Positions 10,031-18,713 are shown, counted from the first letter of the stretch. The stretch is 55,693 nt of DNA from Candidatus Thorarchaeota archaeon SMTZ1-45 (GCA_001563335.1 LRSL01000031.1:1-55693); one strand, 5' to 3'. Notes: generated by a model not told the origin, from the letters alone. Program-made: numbers and translations.

Positions 10031-11032
10031 ATGGCAATTGTGTCCATTGTGAAAGACAAGAATATAAGAATCGCAATTCTCAGGGTGATTCATCACATTG
10101 GTGGGATGGAGAGTTTTGTTCAATCAGGGGATAAAGTGGTAATCAAACCAAACCTAGTCTTTGGCTTACCTCCATTTACCGGCTTCACGACAGATTACCC
10201 GACTGTTCAGGCCATTCTACAATTATGCCAAAGAATGAATCCTTCGGAAATCATTATTGCTGAGGGTTCAGGGGGAATTGATACAAAACTGGCCTTCAGA
10301 ATCAGTGGATACATAGAGTTGGCTGAGAAGTATGGAGCGAAATTGATAGATTTGAATGAAAGTCCTGCAGCAAATGTGCCAGTTCCAAGCGGTCACACAA
10401 TCCAGGAGTTGCATGTTCCGCAAATCATCCTAGATTGTGATGTTTTAATCAATGTGCCAAAACTCAAGCTATACAGGCGCGTTCCAGGAAAAAGTGATTG
10501 GGCTAGCTTAGCTGTCAAGAATCTTATGGGAGCCCTCCCTGGAAAGGGTGATTACTCAGATGATCGCCCCTCTGGTTTCTGCCTTCAACTTTCCAAGGAA
10601 TTCTGGTCTACCAAGGGCAAGTATTACCATCCCACATATCAACAATGGTGGAGCCCAAGTGGGGAAAAAAGACGGATTCATACTAATTTAGCTCAAGGTT
10701 TGGTTGACATTAACACAGTGATTAAGCCAACCCTCAGCATAATCGATGCTATAGTTGTTAGCTATGATGTAGATATGACAAATACAATAGGTCAGGAACC
10801 ATTCAACCTAAACACGATCCTTGCTAGCCAAGATCCCCTGGCCCTTGATTGCATCGCAACAAGAATAGCAGAATTAGACCCTTTCAACATATCATATCTC
10901 AAACTCGCAGCAGAAAGGGGAATAGGTGAGTCGGACTATAGCAATATTCGAATACTTGGAACCCCACTGGCAAGAATAATCAAGGCATGGAAAGAAGGAT
11001 TGGCTACTCGGGTATATCCAGAAGAAAGTTGA
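10031..11032 (+). CDS. DUF362 domain protein
   Basis: 333 residues matching the DUF362 family (PF04015) along its whole length. Visible landmarks are the N-terminal VVIKPNLVFGLPP segment (about residues 36-48), the GSGG turn near residue 80, VLINVPKLKLY near 140, SLAVKNLMGALPG near 160 and the late DPLALDCIATRIAELD helix. DUF362 proteins are often fused to ferredoxins; this one has no Cys-cluster domain. The biochemical role of the family is not established. The start ATG at 10031 follows GAGGTGA at a suitable distance. Single gene, with a hairpin shared with the convergent dodecin gene. Confidence 0.85.
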   Translation: MAIVSIVKDKNIRIAILRVIHHIGGMESFVQSGDKVVIKPNLVFGLPPFTGFTTDYPTVQAILQLCQRMNPSEIIIAEGSGGIDTKLAFRISGYIELAEKYGAKLIDLNESPAANVPVPSGHTIQELHVPQIILDCDVLINVPKLKLYRRVPGKSDWASLAVKNLMGALPGKGDYSDDRPSGFCLQLSKEFWSTKGKYYHPTYQQWWSPSGEKRRIHTNLAQGLVDINTVIKPTLSIIDAIVVSYDVDMTNTIGQEPFNLNTILASQDPLALDCIATRIAELDPFNISYLKLAAERGIGESDYSNIRILGTPLARIIKAWKEGLATRVYPEES

Positions 11033-11050
11033 AGAACCCAAAAAATCGAA

Positions 11051-11069
11051 AGGGGGTATTTCACCCCCT
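11051..11069 (-). terminator. Convergent hairpin between DUF362 and dodecin genes
   Basis: AGGGGGT (11051-11057) and ACCCCCT (11063-11069) form a perfect 7-bp stem with a 5-nt loop. Read on the minus strand it is followed by TTCGATTTTTT, so it best serves the dodecin gene; on the plus strand there is no T-run. Confidence 0.65.
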
Positions 11070-11091
11070 ATTCCGGAATTGTCTTCTACTT

Positions 11092-11304
11092 TCATTCCTT
11101 CTCATACTTGAAGCTCAAAGAAACTCGTGCCCGATAGGCAGCGATTTTACCATTTTCAATCTTCACATCGAGGTCTTTGACCTCAGCGATTCTGAGATCG
11201 CGAAGACTTGCAGATGCTTTTGTAATAACACTGCTAACAGCGTCTTCCCAACTTTTCGTGCTGGTTCCAACTAGGTCGATTATCTTGTAGACACTTTCAT
11301 CCAT
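11092..11304 (-). CDS. Dodecin (flavin-binding storage protein)
   Basis: A 70-residue protein matching dodecin over its full length: N-terminal VYKIIDLVGTS strand, SWEDAV helix start, ASASLRDLRIAEV helix, and the two final strands (DVKIENGKIAAYRARV, SLSFKYE). Dodecins form hollow dodecamers that bind flavins in pairs and buffer free FMN/FAD or riboflavin in the cytosol; archaeal members often prefer riboflavin. The Trp in SWEDAV is the residue that sandwiches the flavin in known dodecins. Start ATG at 11304 follows GGAGGAT by 8 nt. Single gene with its own terminator. Several flavoenzymes lie in this window but there is no operon link. Confidence 0.93.
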   Translation of the reverse strand: MDESVYKIIDLVGTSTKSWEDAVSSVITKASASLRDLRIAEVKDLDVKIENGKIAAYRARVSLSFKYEKE

Positions 11305-11373
11305 TAGAGAACATCCTCCTTATGGTAGTAATACCAATTGGGATTCCTTGAACAAAAGCATTGCCTTGTTTCT

Positions 11374-12177
11374 TTATCCCTTCTTTCCAATGAGGTAAAT
11401 TACCGATGCTGCTGAGGATCCTTCAGCTTTTACTTTTTCCTTGAGCAATTCTGCCTCTGCTCTGATTTCTTGATAAAACGGGTGTTTACAGACTCTGGAC
11501 AAAGCCTCGTCAATTTGCTTCAGAACTGAATCGATTTGATCAGAGCATTTCGGGTTTGCACAGTCATAGGCATTATCACAGAACAGACATTTGACAGCCC
11601 AGGAGGACTCGAAAACTTCTACTTCACTCAATCCAAGTCTATTGACCAAGTTTTTCAGTTTCTGTCTAGTCAGAGTTTCGAAATGGGGAATGCCCAATAG
11701 AGAGTCAACTTTCACTTCTAAATGATGAACGAGTTTGTCCACCTTCTGAGCTGGCGTCTGTTCTCCATCAGAGTACATCTCTTGTATGATGAAGTGACCC
11801 CCAGGCTTCAGCACTCGATACATCTCAGACAATACTGCGTCAATATTCTCTAGATGATGAATAGTGTACGAGATACATACGGTGTCGAAATGATTGTCTT
11901 GAAAAGTCAAAGTTTCAGCATTCATCTCTATGAAATTTGCAGCAATGTCTTTGAAGTTCTCTCTTGCTTTCTTCAGATTCTCTTCTGAGATGTCGATTCC
12001 TGTGAAAGACTTGTAGTCCTTTAGCGTTTTCATTAGGACCTTGATGAAGTCACCCTCATCTGTCCCGACATCGAGAACATCTCCTCCGGAGATGGTGCCA
12101 AGTTTCTTTCTGACTTCGATTGCACCTGACCTTCTAAGTTCGTCAGGTAGGTCAGCGATCAACTCAAGAGACTCCAA
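11374..12177 (-). CDS. Class I SAM-dependent methyltransferase
   Basis: 267 residues. A Rossmann methyltransferase core (Methyltransf_11/UbiE type) is clear: motif I DVLDVGTDEGDF (about residue 35), acidic motif II FTGIDISEENL (about 60), the MNAETL segment, FDTVCISYTIHHLENI and VLKPGGHFII (about 125). Motif I has GTDEGDF in place of the usual GxGxG, a mild deviation. The C-terminal third carries a Cys-rich patch (CLFCDNAYDCANPKC) that could bind metal. The start is TTG at 12177, 12 nt downstream of the hydrolase stop, so it is the last gene of the SCP2-peptidase-hydrolase run. Substrate unknown; lipid or isoprenoid modification would fit the SCP2 and hydrolase neighbours but is inference. 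Confidence 0.82.
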   Translation of the reverse strand: MESLELIADLPDELRRSGAIEVRKKLGTISGGDVLDVGTDEGDFIKVLMKTLKDYKSFTGIDISEENLKKARENFKDIAANFIEMNAETLTFQDNHFDTVCISYTIHHLENIDAVLSEMYRVLKPGGHFIIQEMYSDGEQTPAQKVDKLVHHLEVKVDSLLGIPHFETLTRQKLKNLVNRLGLSEVEVFESSWAVKCLFCDNAYDCANPKCSDQIDSVLKQIDEALSRVCKHPFYQEIRAEAELLKEKVKAEGSSAASVIYLIGKKG

Positions 12178-12189
12178 ATGAGTTTCTTG

Positions 12190-13080
12190 CTATGGAGCTG
12201 TGTGTTGCAGAATTGCTTGAAGTATCTGTGGCACGACTTCAGTTGGAAAGCTGTGTCCCATTCCATCGATGATGAGTAGCTTTGCATCTGGTATGCTCTT
12301 TGCTGTGTCTTTTCCGCCTTCAACTGGAACCAGCGGGTCTATACTTCCGTGAATAACAAGAGTAGGAATCTTCACATTGGCTAATGCTTCATTACGACTT
12401 CCAGACGCAAGAACAGCTCCCAATTGCCTTGAGAATCCCTGCGGATGATAGCATCTGTCGTACGAACGTTCAGAATAGTTACGGACATACTCTTCATTCA
12501 AGGGATATGTGGAACCGTGCAGTACCTTTGCAGCTTTCAGTTGGCTTGTGATGTAGTCAGTCCGATTTGAAGCAGGGGGTGCAAGTAGAACCTCAAAAGC
12601 TTCAGGCGTTGATTGTGGTAGTTCGGGATTGCCTGTTGAAGACATTATTGATGTCAGGGTCCTTATTCGTTCAGGATAGTGAATAGCCATAGTCTGAGCT
12701 ATCATGCCACCCATTGAAACACCCACGACATCAGCTACTTCGATTCCAAGTTCGTCAAGCAGACCAATTGCATCTTCAGCCATGTCTTTCAACTTGTAGG
12801 GCACATCCACTTTTTGTCCCTGAATAAGTGACATAATGTTAGGAATACCAGCCTCTTCAAACTTCGTTGATAATCCTACATCACGATTATCAAAGCGAAT
12901 CACCCACCGACCTTGTCCAGCGAGTGCTTTACAGAATAGCTCGTCCCATCGAATCATCTGAGCACCTAGTCCCATGATTAGCAGCATAGGAGGGTCTGAA
13001 GGGTTTCCAAATGTATCATATGCAATCTCGACTTCACCAACCTTTGCAGTTTTCTCTCCACTATATGGTATTTCACTCAT
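12190..13080 (-). CDS. Alpha/beta-fold hydrolase
   Basis: About 296 residues with the alpha/beta hydrolase pattern: oxyanion strand LLIMGLGAQMIRWD, RFDNRDVGLS, nucleophile elbow GVSMGGMIAQ (Ser nucleophile), acid in IHGSIDPLVP and catalytic His in GMGHSFP near the C-terminus. It resembles aclacinomycin methylesterase/non-heme haloperoxidase-like esterases. The ATG at 13080 follows GGAGG by about 8 nt and is preferred over an upstream in-frame start at 13125. It sits between the M24-peptidase-like gene and the methyltransferase on one strand; a TATA-like stretch in the 67-nt gap upstream may give it a promoter of its own. Esterase or lipase activity is inferred; the substrate is unknown. Confidence 0.88.
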   Translation of the reverse strand: MSEIPYSGEKTAKVGEVEIAYDTFGNPSDPPMLLIMGLGAQMIRWDELFCKALAGQGRWVIRFDNRDVGLSTKFEEAGIPNIMSLIQGQKVDVPYKLKDMAEDAIGLLDELGIEVADVVGVSMGGMIAQTMAIHYPERIRTLTSIMSSTGNPELPQSTPEAFEVLLAPPASNRTDYITSQLKAAKVLHGSTYPLNEEYVRNYSERSYDRCYHPQGFSRQLGAVLASGSRNEALANVKIPTLVIHGSIDPLVPVEGGKDTAKSIPDAKLLIIDGMGHSFPTEVVPQILQAILQHTAP

Positions 13081-13147
13081 TATTGCTCTCCTCCAACTAG
13101 GTTTTGAGATATGTGTCTCCAACATCCATATCTATCTTTTCGCTTTT

Positions 13148-14341
13148 CTAAAGTTCCGTGACCTCGAGAGGAGTTTTGGCTAGTACCTCACATCCTGACT
13201 TTGTGATTAGAATAGGAGATTCATACCTGAACCCAGCCTCATCCTCTGGGACCATGAACTGCATTGCACAAATCAACAGCTGATCAGGCTCATAGACATG
13301 GTCAGGGTCTGTCCAGTATGGCATTGGACCTGTGTTCATTCCAATTCGCCATTCATCGCCCATAACACCAATACCATGTTCAAAACCTGGAACAAGGTAC
13401 TGAGCTATCCCCTTTGTTTCAGCCCAATCCATCATATCATCGGCCATTTTACCAGGTGTCATTCCAGGACCATACATATCAATCACTTTAATGATGGTTT
13501 CAATGAAATAATCAGCTAGCTCTCTCTGTCTTTCAGATACTGGTGACAGAAGATAGTTGTGAGAATGGTCACCTAGTCCTAGCATGAACATTGCATGTAG
13601 ATCAACCATCAAGGGTTCTTCTGGTGCTGTCTTGCGCCTTGTCGCTGGAGTACATGCTCCCATTGGATATGATGTTCTATATCCGGAGGCTATCTCATTA
13701 CCTGCCGTGAAACTCCATGACCACTCACTCCCCGCCTTTCGCATTGCAGCCTCAGCAATCCCAGCAATCTCAGTTTCAGTCATGCCAACCTCAAATTGAT
13801 CTAGCACTGCCTTGTGACCAATGTCGACGATATCAGAGGCTTTCCTGAATCGATTTACAGTTCCTCTGTCCTTCTTCATAGAGAGTTCATCAATGATGTC
13901 AATCGATTGTACGAACTCAACGCCTGGGAGGCTAGTCTTCAACATTCTGAACTCTTCAGCGGTCAAATTCCCTTCCGGAAGATAACAAGACATCCCATGT
14001 TCGACACCAACTCGCCTCTCTCCAGATGTAGGTAAATGTTCGGAAACTGCATCTGCGATAACATCGATCTGATGACCACCCCCCAAGGGACCAAACCCTC
14101 TCACATCATCCAACCAGCTGTCATCTCTAACTCTTTCGGCATCAATGACAAAGGTATAGATTGTTGGTTCTTTGTCTTGAGGAATTATAATGAACGACCT
14201 CCAAGGACAAAAGACATCACCAACATAGCTTATTGTTCTTAGTCGGGAGCCAAGTAATACAGGTAGGTTCAACTCTTGCATCTTGTCTTGGACAGTGGAG
14301 AGTCGCTTCTTGTGGTCAATAGAATAATCATAGTCAGTCAT
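13148..14341 (-). CDS. M24 (creatinase/aminopeptidase P fold) protein
   Basis: 397 residues. An N-terminal creatinase-N-like domain (about 1-150) precedes a pita-bread M24 domain. Expected metal ligands by eye: Asp in LMVDLH, Asp in GLGDHSHN, His in GFEHGIG and the last Glu in FRYES. The fourth ligand, normally the Glu of an EP motif, appears as Gln in CAMQFMVP, so metal binding and peptidase activity are uncertain. Non-peptidase members such as creatinase also lack ligands. The start ATG at 14341 follows GAGGTG, which overlaps the SCP2 stop, so translation of the two is coupled. Xaa-Pro dipeptidase is the default reading, but a hydrolase of another small amide is possible. Confidence 0.83.
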   Translation of the reverse strand: MTDYDYSIDHKKRLSTVQDKMQELNLPVLLGSRLRTISYVGDVFCPWRSFIIIPQDKEPTIYTFVIDAERVRDDSWLDDVRGFGPLGGGHQIDVIADAVSEHLPTSGERRVGVEHGMSCYLPEGNLTAEEFRMLKTSLPGVEFVQSIDIIDELSMKKDRGTVNRFRKASDIVDIGHKAVLDQFEVGMTETEIAGIAEAAMRKAGSEWSWSFTAGNEIASGYRTSYPMGACTPATRRKTAPEEPLMVDLHAMFMLGLGDHSHNYLLSPVSERQRELADYFIETIIKVIDMYGPGMTPGKMADDMMDWAETKGIAQYLVPGFEHGIGVMGDEWRIGMNTGPMPYWTDPDHVYEPDQLLICAMQFMVPEDEAGFRYESPILITKSGCEVLAKTPLEVTEL

Positions 14342-14350
14342 GAAATCACC

Positions 14351-14764
14351 TCAGTAATCAGTGGGCACCTGTGCGATGATTTTGTTCAACTTATCAACAA
14401 CACTCGATAACCGAAGTGCTTTCACCATGTTCCCTTTGAGCTTGATTCTATTCCGCATCAAAGCTGACCTTGCTCCAAGCTCAGCCTTTGATATCTTCGC
14501 GAAAGTATCGTAATCACCGATAATCCTAAACTCAGGATTTTTGGATGCCACCTCATCATCATCTGTACCTACCAGAGCCTCCTCTAAAAGTCCATTCTCA
14601 AACCGGAAATACATGTAGCGTCGTTTTCCATCTGGACAATTCTCAACGATATTCACCATTGATGAGGATACGTGCTTCATCTCCTCAGCAGTGAGACTAT
14701 CTCTTACACGTGATATTACAGCATCCATCCATTCTTGTGATAGATATTCGTAATTTCCTGACAT
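14351..14764 (-). CDS. SCP2-like sterol/lipid-binding domain protein
   Basis: About 137 residues, a stand-alone SCP2-like fold: a central beta region (MYFRFENGLLEEALVG, FRIIGDYDTFAKI) and the typical late segment in which a helix is followed by RNRIKLKGNMVKALRL and a terminal helix. Family members bind lipids or acyl-CoAs in a hydrophobic tunnel. The ATG at 14764 is preferred to a TTG at 14770 because GGGTGAG lies 6 nt before it. First gene of the minus-strand run SCP2, M24-like, hydrolase, methyltransferase, which suggests a pathway acting on a hydrophobic or acyl substrate. Confidence 0.78.
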   Translation of the reverse strand: MSGNYEYLSQEWMDAVISRVRDSLTAEEMKHVSSSMVNIVENCPDGKRRYMYFRFENGLLEEALVGTDDDEVASKNPEFRIIGDYDTFAKISKAELGARSALMRNRIKLKGNMVKALRLSSVVDKLNKIIAQVPTDY

Positions 14765-14929
14765 ATGCAACTCACCCTTGATTTAACGTAAAAGCCAGAG
14801 AAACAATAGTGGCACATATAACTTGTTACAAGACTTGCAACTATGGAAAGCGCTAGACTCATAGTTGTCTTTATTTACGTTTGTAATAATTCTAAGTGAG
14901 AGGTCTGACCCTTGTGGAGTCGGGCTATT

Positions 14930-15352
14930 ATGAAAAATCCCCCGGTTGAAAGCTATCTAATCATCGGACTTGTGCTAGTACTCATATTTGGCACAATCCC
15001 ATTCAGACAGGTAGTAGAGGTTACAAAAGCCTCAGAGTACACTTCTGATAATAACAACCATATTGAAGCTGGTTTTGGTGGGCCAAGAGTCACATGGGTC
15101 AAAGTGATGTGTAATAGAACAGCTGAGATACATTTCATGTATTGGAGTGGTGTGTGGGTTTCAACTAAGAGTATTCTTCTAGCCTCGTTTAGATCAAATG
15201 TTGCAACGTACAACTTCGGAGCAGAACATGCAACTAATATGGTTGAGGTCATATCGGATGGTCCGATTCTTGTTAGAATAATCTACACTTATCTTGTTGA
15301 AACTGAATCGAGCCTCCTTACCAATCTTCTATACACTTTTGGAATACAATAG
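14930..15352 (+). CDS. Small membrane-anchored extracellular protein, unknown
   Basis: About 140 residues. A hydrophobic segment near the N-terminus (YLIIGLVLVLIFGTIPF) is either an uncleaved anchor or a signal peptide; the rest is polar and beta-rich (AEIHFMYWSGVWV, ILVRIIYTYLV) and presumably outside the cell. ATG at 14930 has GGAG 11 nt upstream; a TTG at 14912 is an alternative. Single gene, divergent from the SCP2 run. No family recognised. Confidence 0.6.
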   Translation: MKNPPVESYLIIGLVLVLIFGTIPFRQVVEVTKASEYTSDNNNHIEAGFGGPRVTWVKVMCNRTAEIHFMYWSGVWVSTKSILLASFRSNVATYNFGAEHATNMVEVISDGPILVRIIYTYLVETESSLLTNLLYTFGIQ

Positions 15353-15379
15353 TTGAGTCATGTCCTTCTATTTTCTACT

Positions 15380-16189
15380 CTATTTCATTGGTTTCACGCG
15401 GGATGCTACATCCACCCCATCATTTTCAGCTATTCTCAGAAGTAGAGGGATTAACGAAAGGTCGATGGACACAAGATAGGCCAATTTTTTCTGAGTATAG
15501 ACTCTTGCACCTGCTGTCAATAATTCCCAGAGGCGTCTGTATGAGTACTTCAGTTTGTGATATTCATTCTTCAAAATATTAAAGCCATTGGGACTGTCAA
15601 GAGCATTTCTGATTATTTGTTCAAAGTGAGAGGTATCAATCGCTATACCCTCAGAAATGAAAGACCCGTATTGTAGGTCAAATATTGTTGGCCTCATTCC
15701 AGAAACATAGTCAATGTCATCAAATGTAATGACAAAGGATGAAGGTTTTTCATCGATGAATAGAGAGTCTATCTGGTCCTTTATCACTCTACCAATGCTT
15801 TTGTTATTATGAATGAGATACAGAGTATTTCCAGCAATGAGTTGTGCAGATATATGTGCAAAAGCTTTGATTGCTTGTTCTTGTTTTTCACCAAAGGAGC
15901 TGATTATTGTATTTAGGTCAATAGCATCTTCTTTGACTGAAGTGGGTTCTTCACTCTCCAGCGATGTTTCCTCATCAACTTGGATTAGGGAGGGATACTC
16001 AACTCCTCTTGCCTTGAGGTTCATGTCTAGGTAAACAAGTATTGCATGTTGCGGATTTCCGTGAACTGATATCACAGAGATGAGACCAGTCTTCGCCTTT
16101 TCAGTATCATCTTCTGTAATCTCTAGAGGTACATTCTCCTTACAGATATTGCAGAAGACATATACTTCAGAAAGCTCACCTTCAGCCAT
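15380..16189 (-). CDS. Conserved-looking protein with N-terminal CxxC, unknown
   Basis: 269 residues. Near the N-terminus FCNICKENVPLEI offers a CxxC knuckle, followed by the stretch SVHGNPQHAILVYLDMNLKARGVEYP. I recall the GNPQHAILVY pattern from hypothetical proteins of Asgard and related archaea, but cannot verify it. The middle holds an acidic low-complexity linker (about 70-95); the C-terminal half is alpha/beta without catalytic motifs I recognise. No signal peptide or membrane helix. Start ATG at 16189. Minus-strand run with msrA upstream, 103 nt gap. Confidence 0.75.
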   Translation of the reverse strand: MAEGELSEVYVFCNICKENVPLEITEDDTEKAKTGLISVISVHGNPQHAILVYLDMNLKARGVEYPSLIQVDEETSLESEEPTSVKEDAIDLNTIISSFGEKQEQAIKAFAHISAQLIAGNTLYLIHNNKSIGRVIKDQIDSLFIDEKPSSFVITFDDIDYVSGMRPTIFDLQYGSFISEGIAIDTSHFEQIIRNALDSPNGFNILKNEYHKLKYSYRRLWELLTAGARVYTQKKLAYLVSIDLSLIPLLLRIAENDGVDVASRVKPMK

Positions 16190-16292
16190 ATTGTATCAAC
16201 CTAGCTAGTTCTAATACTAAATAGAATCTGTATGTTATCAACGATTCTTGTACTATTTCAGTGAGAATATTATCTTGGAAGACTAGTTGTGG

Positions 16293-16823
16293 TTAACTTT
16301 TAATTTTCAATTTGAAGACTTTCTCAAACTTGTTCACTTTTGGCGCAATCACGACACGGCAATATCCCTGATTTGGATTATTCTTGTAGTAATTCTGATG
16401 ATAGTCTTCTGCTGGATAGAATAAATCAAATGGAACAATCTCAGTCACAATAGGATTTTTCCAAGTTCTGCTCTTATCGAGTTTGTCTTTTACACTTTCA
16501 GCCGCTTTCCTCTGTTCCTCTGTGTGATAGAAGATTACGGAACGATATTGAGTTCCAATATCGTTACCTTGGCGGTTTAGAGTAGTTGGATCATGTGTGT
16601 TAAAGAAGACTTCAAGTAATTCTTCGAAGGATATCTGTTCTGGGTCAAACTGAATCTGGCAGACTTCAGCGTGTCCTGTCCGACCTGTTGTCACTTGCTC
16701 ATATGTAGGGTTCTTCACATGACCGCCAGAGTATCCAGACACAACGGATGAAACACCTTTCAGCTGTTGAAATATAGCTTCTGTACACCAGAAACAACCA
16801 GAACCAAATGTTGTAGTTTCCAT
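16293..16823 (-). CDS. msrA: Peptide-methionine (S)-S-oxide reductase MsrA
   Basis: 176 residues, the usual MsrA length. The catalytic motif GCFWCTE (about residues 8-14) carries the nucleophilic Cys, and the family segments SGYSGG, TGRTGHAEVCQIQFDP, THDPTTLNRQGNDIGTQYRS and YHQNYYKNNPNQGYC are all present. MsrA reduces the S-epimer of methionine sulfoxide in proteins or as free amino acid, with thioredoxin-type recycling of a disulfide; a resolving Cys could be the one in GYCRVVIAPK. Cytosolic. Start ATG at 16823. Lies between a methyltransferase and an unknown gene on the same strand. No MsrB in the window. Confidence 0.96.
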   Translation of the reverse strand: METTTFGSGCFWCTEAIFQQLKGVSSVVSGYSGGHVKNPTYEQVTTGRTGHAEVCQIQFDPEQISFEELLEVFFNTHDPTTLNRQGNDIGTQYRSVIFYHTEEQRKAAESVKDKLDKSRTWKNPIVTEIVPFDLFYPAEDYHQNYYKNNPNQGYCRVVIAPKVNKFEKVFKLKIKS

Positions 16824-16882
16824 AGATTATGGTTCACTTTAGCATTAATCAACTAGTGGAAAGAGGAAATGAAGATGTTTTG

Positions 16883-17596
16883 TCACTCTTTAATGCCTAA
16901 TATCAAAATTTCCTTGTCGAAACCAGGTTCAATGATTTCAACAGAAAATCCACTCTTCTCCATGAGATTCTTGAATGTGCTTTTGGAGAAAACTCCCATG
17001 GGACTTGGATCAATAAAGTGCTCGGTACCATGTTCTCGTGTTGAAACTAGGAAATGGAAATCAAGATACACAATATTCCCTTCTCTTCGACTGACATTAC
17101 TCCGTGCAATTTTGATGTCAGGAAGATTCAGGCAGTTTAATCCCATTCCCTTCTCGCGAATTGTTTCTTCAGTAAATAGTGGCTCAATAATGATAACTCC
17201 TCCTGAAGTAATATGGTTTGAAAAGGACTGGATAGTATGCTGGAGCTTTTCTTTGGTTGTAAGATATGTTATAGATCCAAACAGGCAAATAATCACATCG
17301 AAAACTTGGTTTAGATCCATGGAAACCATATTACCTTGTACAAAGCTAATACCAGGACACTTCTCACGTGCAACCGATAGCATTTCTTCACTGATATCAA
17401 GACCCATTACTTGATACCTATCTTTTAGATACATGATGTGAGTACCAGTTCCACAAGCAACATCTAGCAATCTGTTCCCTGTTGTTTGTTTATACTTCTG
17501 GATGATATCATGAAGTCTGTTGGCTGCACCTTCATAGTCTATATGGGCATACATCTGATCATAATATTTCGCCAATCTGGAATAGAAGTTTCCCAT
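16883..17596 (-). CDS. Class I SAM-dependent methyltransferase
   Basis: About 237 residues with a complete methyltransferase core: motif I LLDVACGTGTH, motif II VMGLDISEEML, FVQGNMVSMDL, FDVIICLFGSITYL and the beta5 region GGVIIIEP. The pattern resembles DUF/UbiE-like small-molecule methyltransferases. The start is set at ATG 17596 (MGNFYSRLAKYYDQMY), the usual beginning for the group; the frame opens to 17728, but that would overlap the divergent PAS gene. Product target unknown. Upstream of msrA on the same strand with a 59-nt gap. Confidence 0.85.
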   Translation of the reverse strand: MGNFYSRLAKYYDQMYAHIDYEGAANRLHDIIQKYKQTTGNRLLDVACGTGTHIMYLKDRYQVMGLDISEEMLSVAREKCPGISFVQGNMVSMDLNQVFDVIICLFGSITYLTTKEKLQHTIQSFSNHITSGGVIIIEPLFTEETIREKGMGLNCLNLPDIKIARSNVSRREGNIVYLDFHFLVSTREHGTEHFIDPSPMGVFSKSTFKNLMEKSGFSVEIIEPGFDKEILILGIKE

Positions 17597-17681
17597 ACTT
17601 TTAGTAGACTTTTTCTTCGAGATAAATGGAACGTATCCAGAATGGGTAAGGTTTTCACTTCGTTTATTGTTTGTCTTTGAT

Positions 17682-18113
17682 ATGGCTTTCAATCTCGATA
17701 CGTTAAGACTCTTGGTAGAAAATCTCAATGTTGGAATTTGTGTGCTAGATCAAGATGATAGAATTGTAATATTCAATCGTAAGGTAGCTGAACAACTTCA
17801 ACAAGAGGAGGATAGAATCAATTCATCCATATTGCGTTGCCATCCTGAACGTGCGGAACCAGGTGTCCTTAAGATGATTAGTGATTTAAAGAGTGGAGAG
17901 TTAGAGAAGTACGAGGGATGGGTTCATTTCATTGGAAGGCAGTTCTATGAGTATATCTATCCAATTCGTGATGCTAATGGAAATCACCTTGCAACAGTGA
18001 TGGAACTGCATGATGCGTCTGAGAGAGCAGAATATCTAAAAATCACAGAGGGGTGGGAACCTCCACCGGAACATGGAAAAGGAGAGAGTTCACCTAGAAG
18101 TCCATTTCCATAG
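17682..18113 (+). CDS. Stand-alone PAS domain protein
   Basis: About 143 residues holding one PAS domain (about 5-110): LVENLNVGICVLDQDDRIVIFNRKV is the canonical beginning and YIYPIRDANGNHLATVMELHD the end. The RCHP segment resembles PAS_10-type domains that occur with DUF438. The tail after residue 115 is polar and Pro/Ser-rich, with no kinase, HTH or membrane segment, so it would act as a sensor or partner protein in trans. The ATG at 17682 is chosen over a TTG at 17667. Divergent from the methyltransferase gene; ends 2 nt before the convergent DUF457-like gene. Confidence 0.82.
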   Translation: MAFNLDTLRLLVENLNVGICVLDQDDRIVIFNRKVAEQLQQEEDRINSSILRCHPERAEPGVLKMISDLKSGELEKYEGWVHFIGRQFYEYIYPIRDANGNHLATVMELHDASERAEYLKITEGWEPPPEHGKGESSPRSPFP

Positions 18114-18114
18114 A

Positions 18115-18633
18115 TTATTCAAATGCGTCACCTTCAATCTTATTGACTCTCAGGTTTAGCAGAATCCTCAGTAGATATACAAAGAAACCGAGGAAGCCAA
18201 GAGAGAAGCAGAGATTATAGACCAGACCACCTGCTATAAGGTCAACAAATGGATTTCCAATGATTGGGAAGAAGGGATTCATTTCTATGTAAAGGAATGA
18301 GTCTAGAAACACATGCGAGTAGGTACCAATAATACTGGCTGGTAGAATGTGCCGAAAAGACGACTTTTGTTTCAGTCCGAAGAAAGATACAAGCTCATTG
18401 AAGTATTTTCTTAAGGGGTATATCCCAAATGAGAGAAGAATTGCGACAATTGTAGCTCCAAGATACGTATGGAAAAATGCATGTAGTGGCATTTGCATAT
18501 CAAAGATTATCACAGCAAGAGGTTCAAGATCTAAAATTACACTAGCGATCATTATGGTTGCAAAGTCGATATAAGGAAAAAGGAGAACTCCAATAAATAG
18601 TGCAGGACCAAAATGGAACGGAGTGAATGGCAT
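18115..18633 (-). CDS. DUF457/YdjM-like membrane metal-dependent hydrolase
   Basis: About 172 residues with four or so membrane helices. The N-terminal MPFTPFHFGPAL, the HAFFHTYLGA motif and GTYSHVFLDSF place conserved His/Asp residues as in the DUF457 family of putative membrane-bound metal-dependent hydrolases. Start at ATG 18633 because family members begin right at the MxxTPxHxxxG segment; the frame opens to 18747, overlapping the divergent NUDIX gene. Activity of the family is not well established. Convergent with the PAS gene at 2 nt. Confidence 0.72.
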   Translation of the reverse strand: MPFTPFHFGPALFIGVLLFPYIDFATIMIASVILDLEPLAVIIFDMQMPLHAFFHTYLGATIVAILLSFGIYPLRKYFNELVSFFGLKQKSSFRHILPASIIGTYSHVFLDSFLYIEMNPFFPIIGNPFVDLIAGGLVYNLCFSLGFLGFFVYLLRILLNLRVNKIEGDAFE

Positions 18634-18713
18634 TACATATTCCCAGACTGATTTTATAGGCTGAATAATATAAGTGAGTTGAAAAATGAAAGCTCGTACC
18701 AGATGTGGATTCA

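Noticed and set aside
16869..17414. 181-residue plus-strand frame opposite the methyltransferase
   Set aside because: Antisense shadow of the methyltransferase, with no supporting start or motif.
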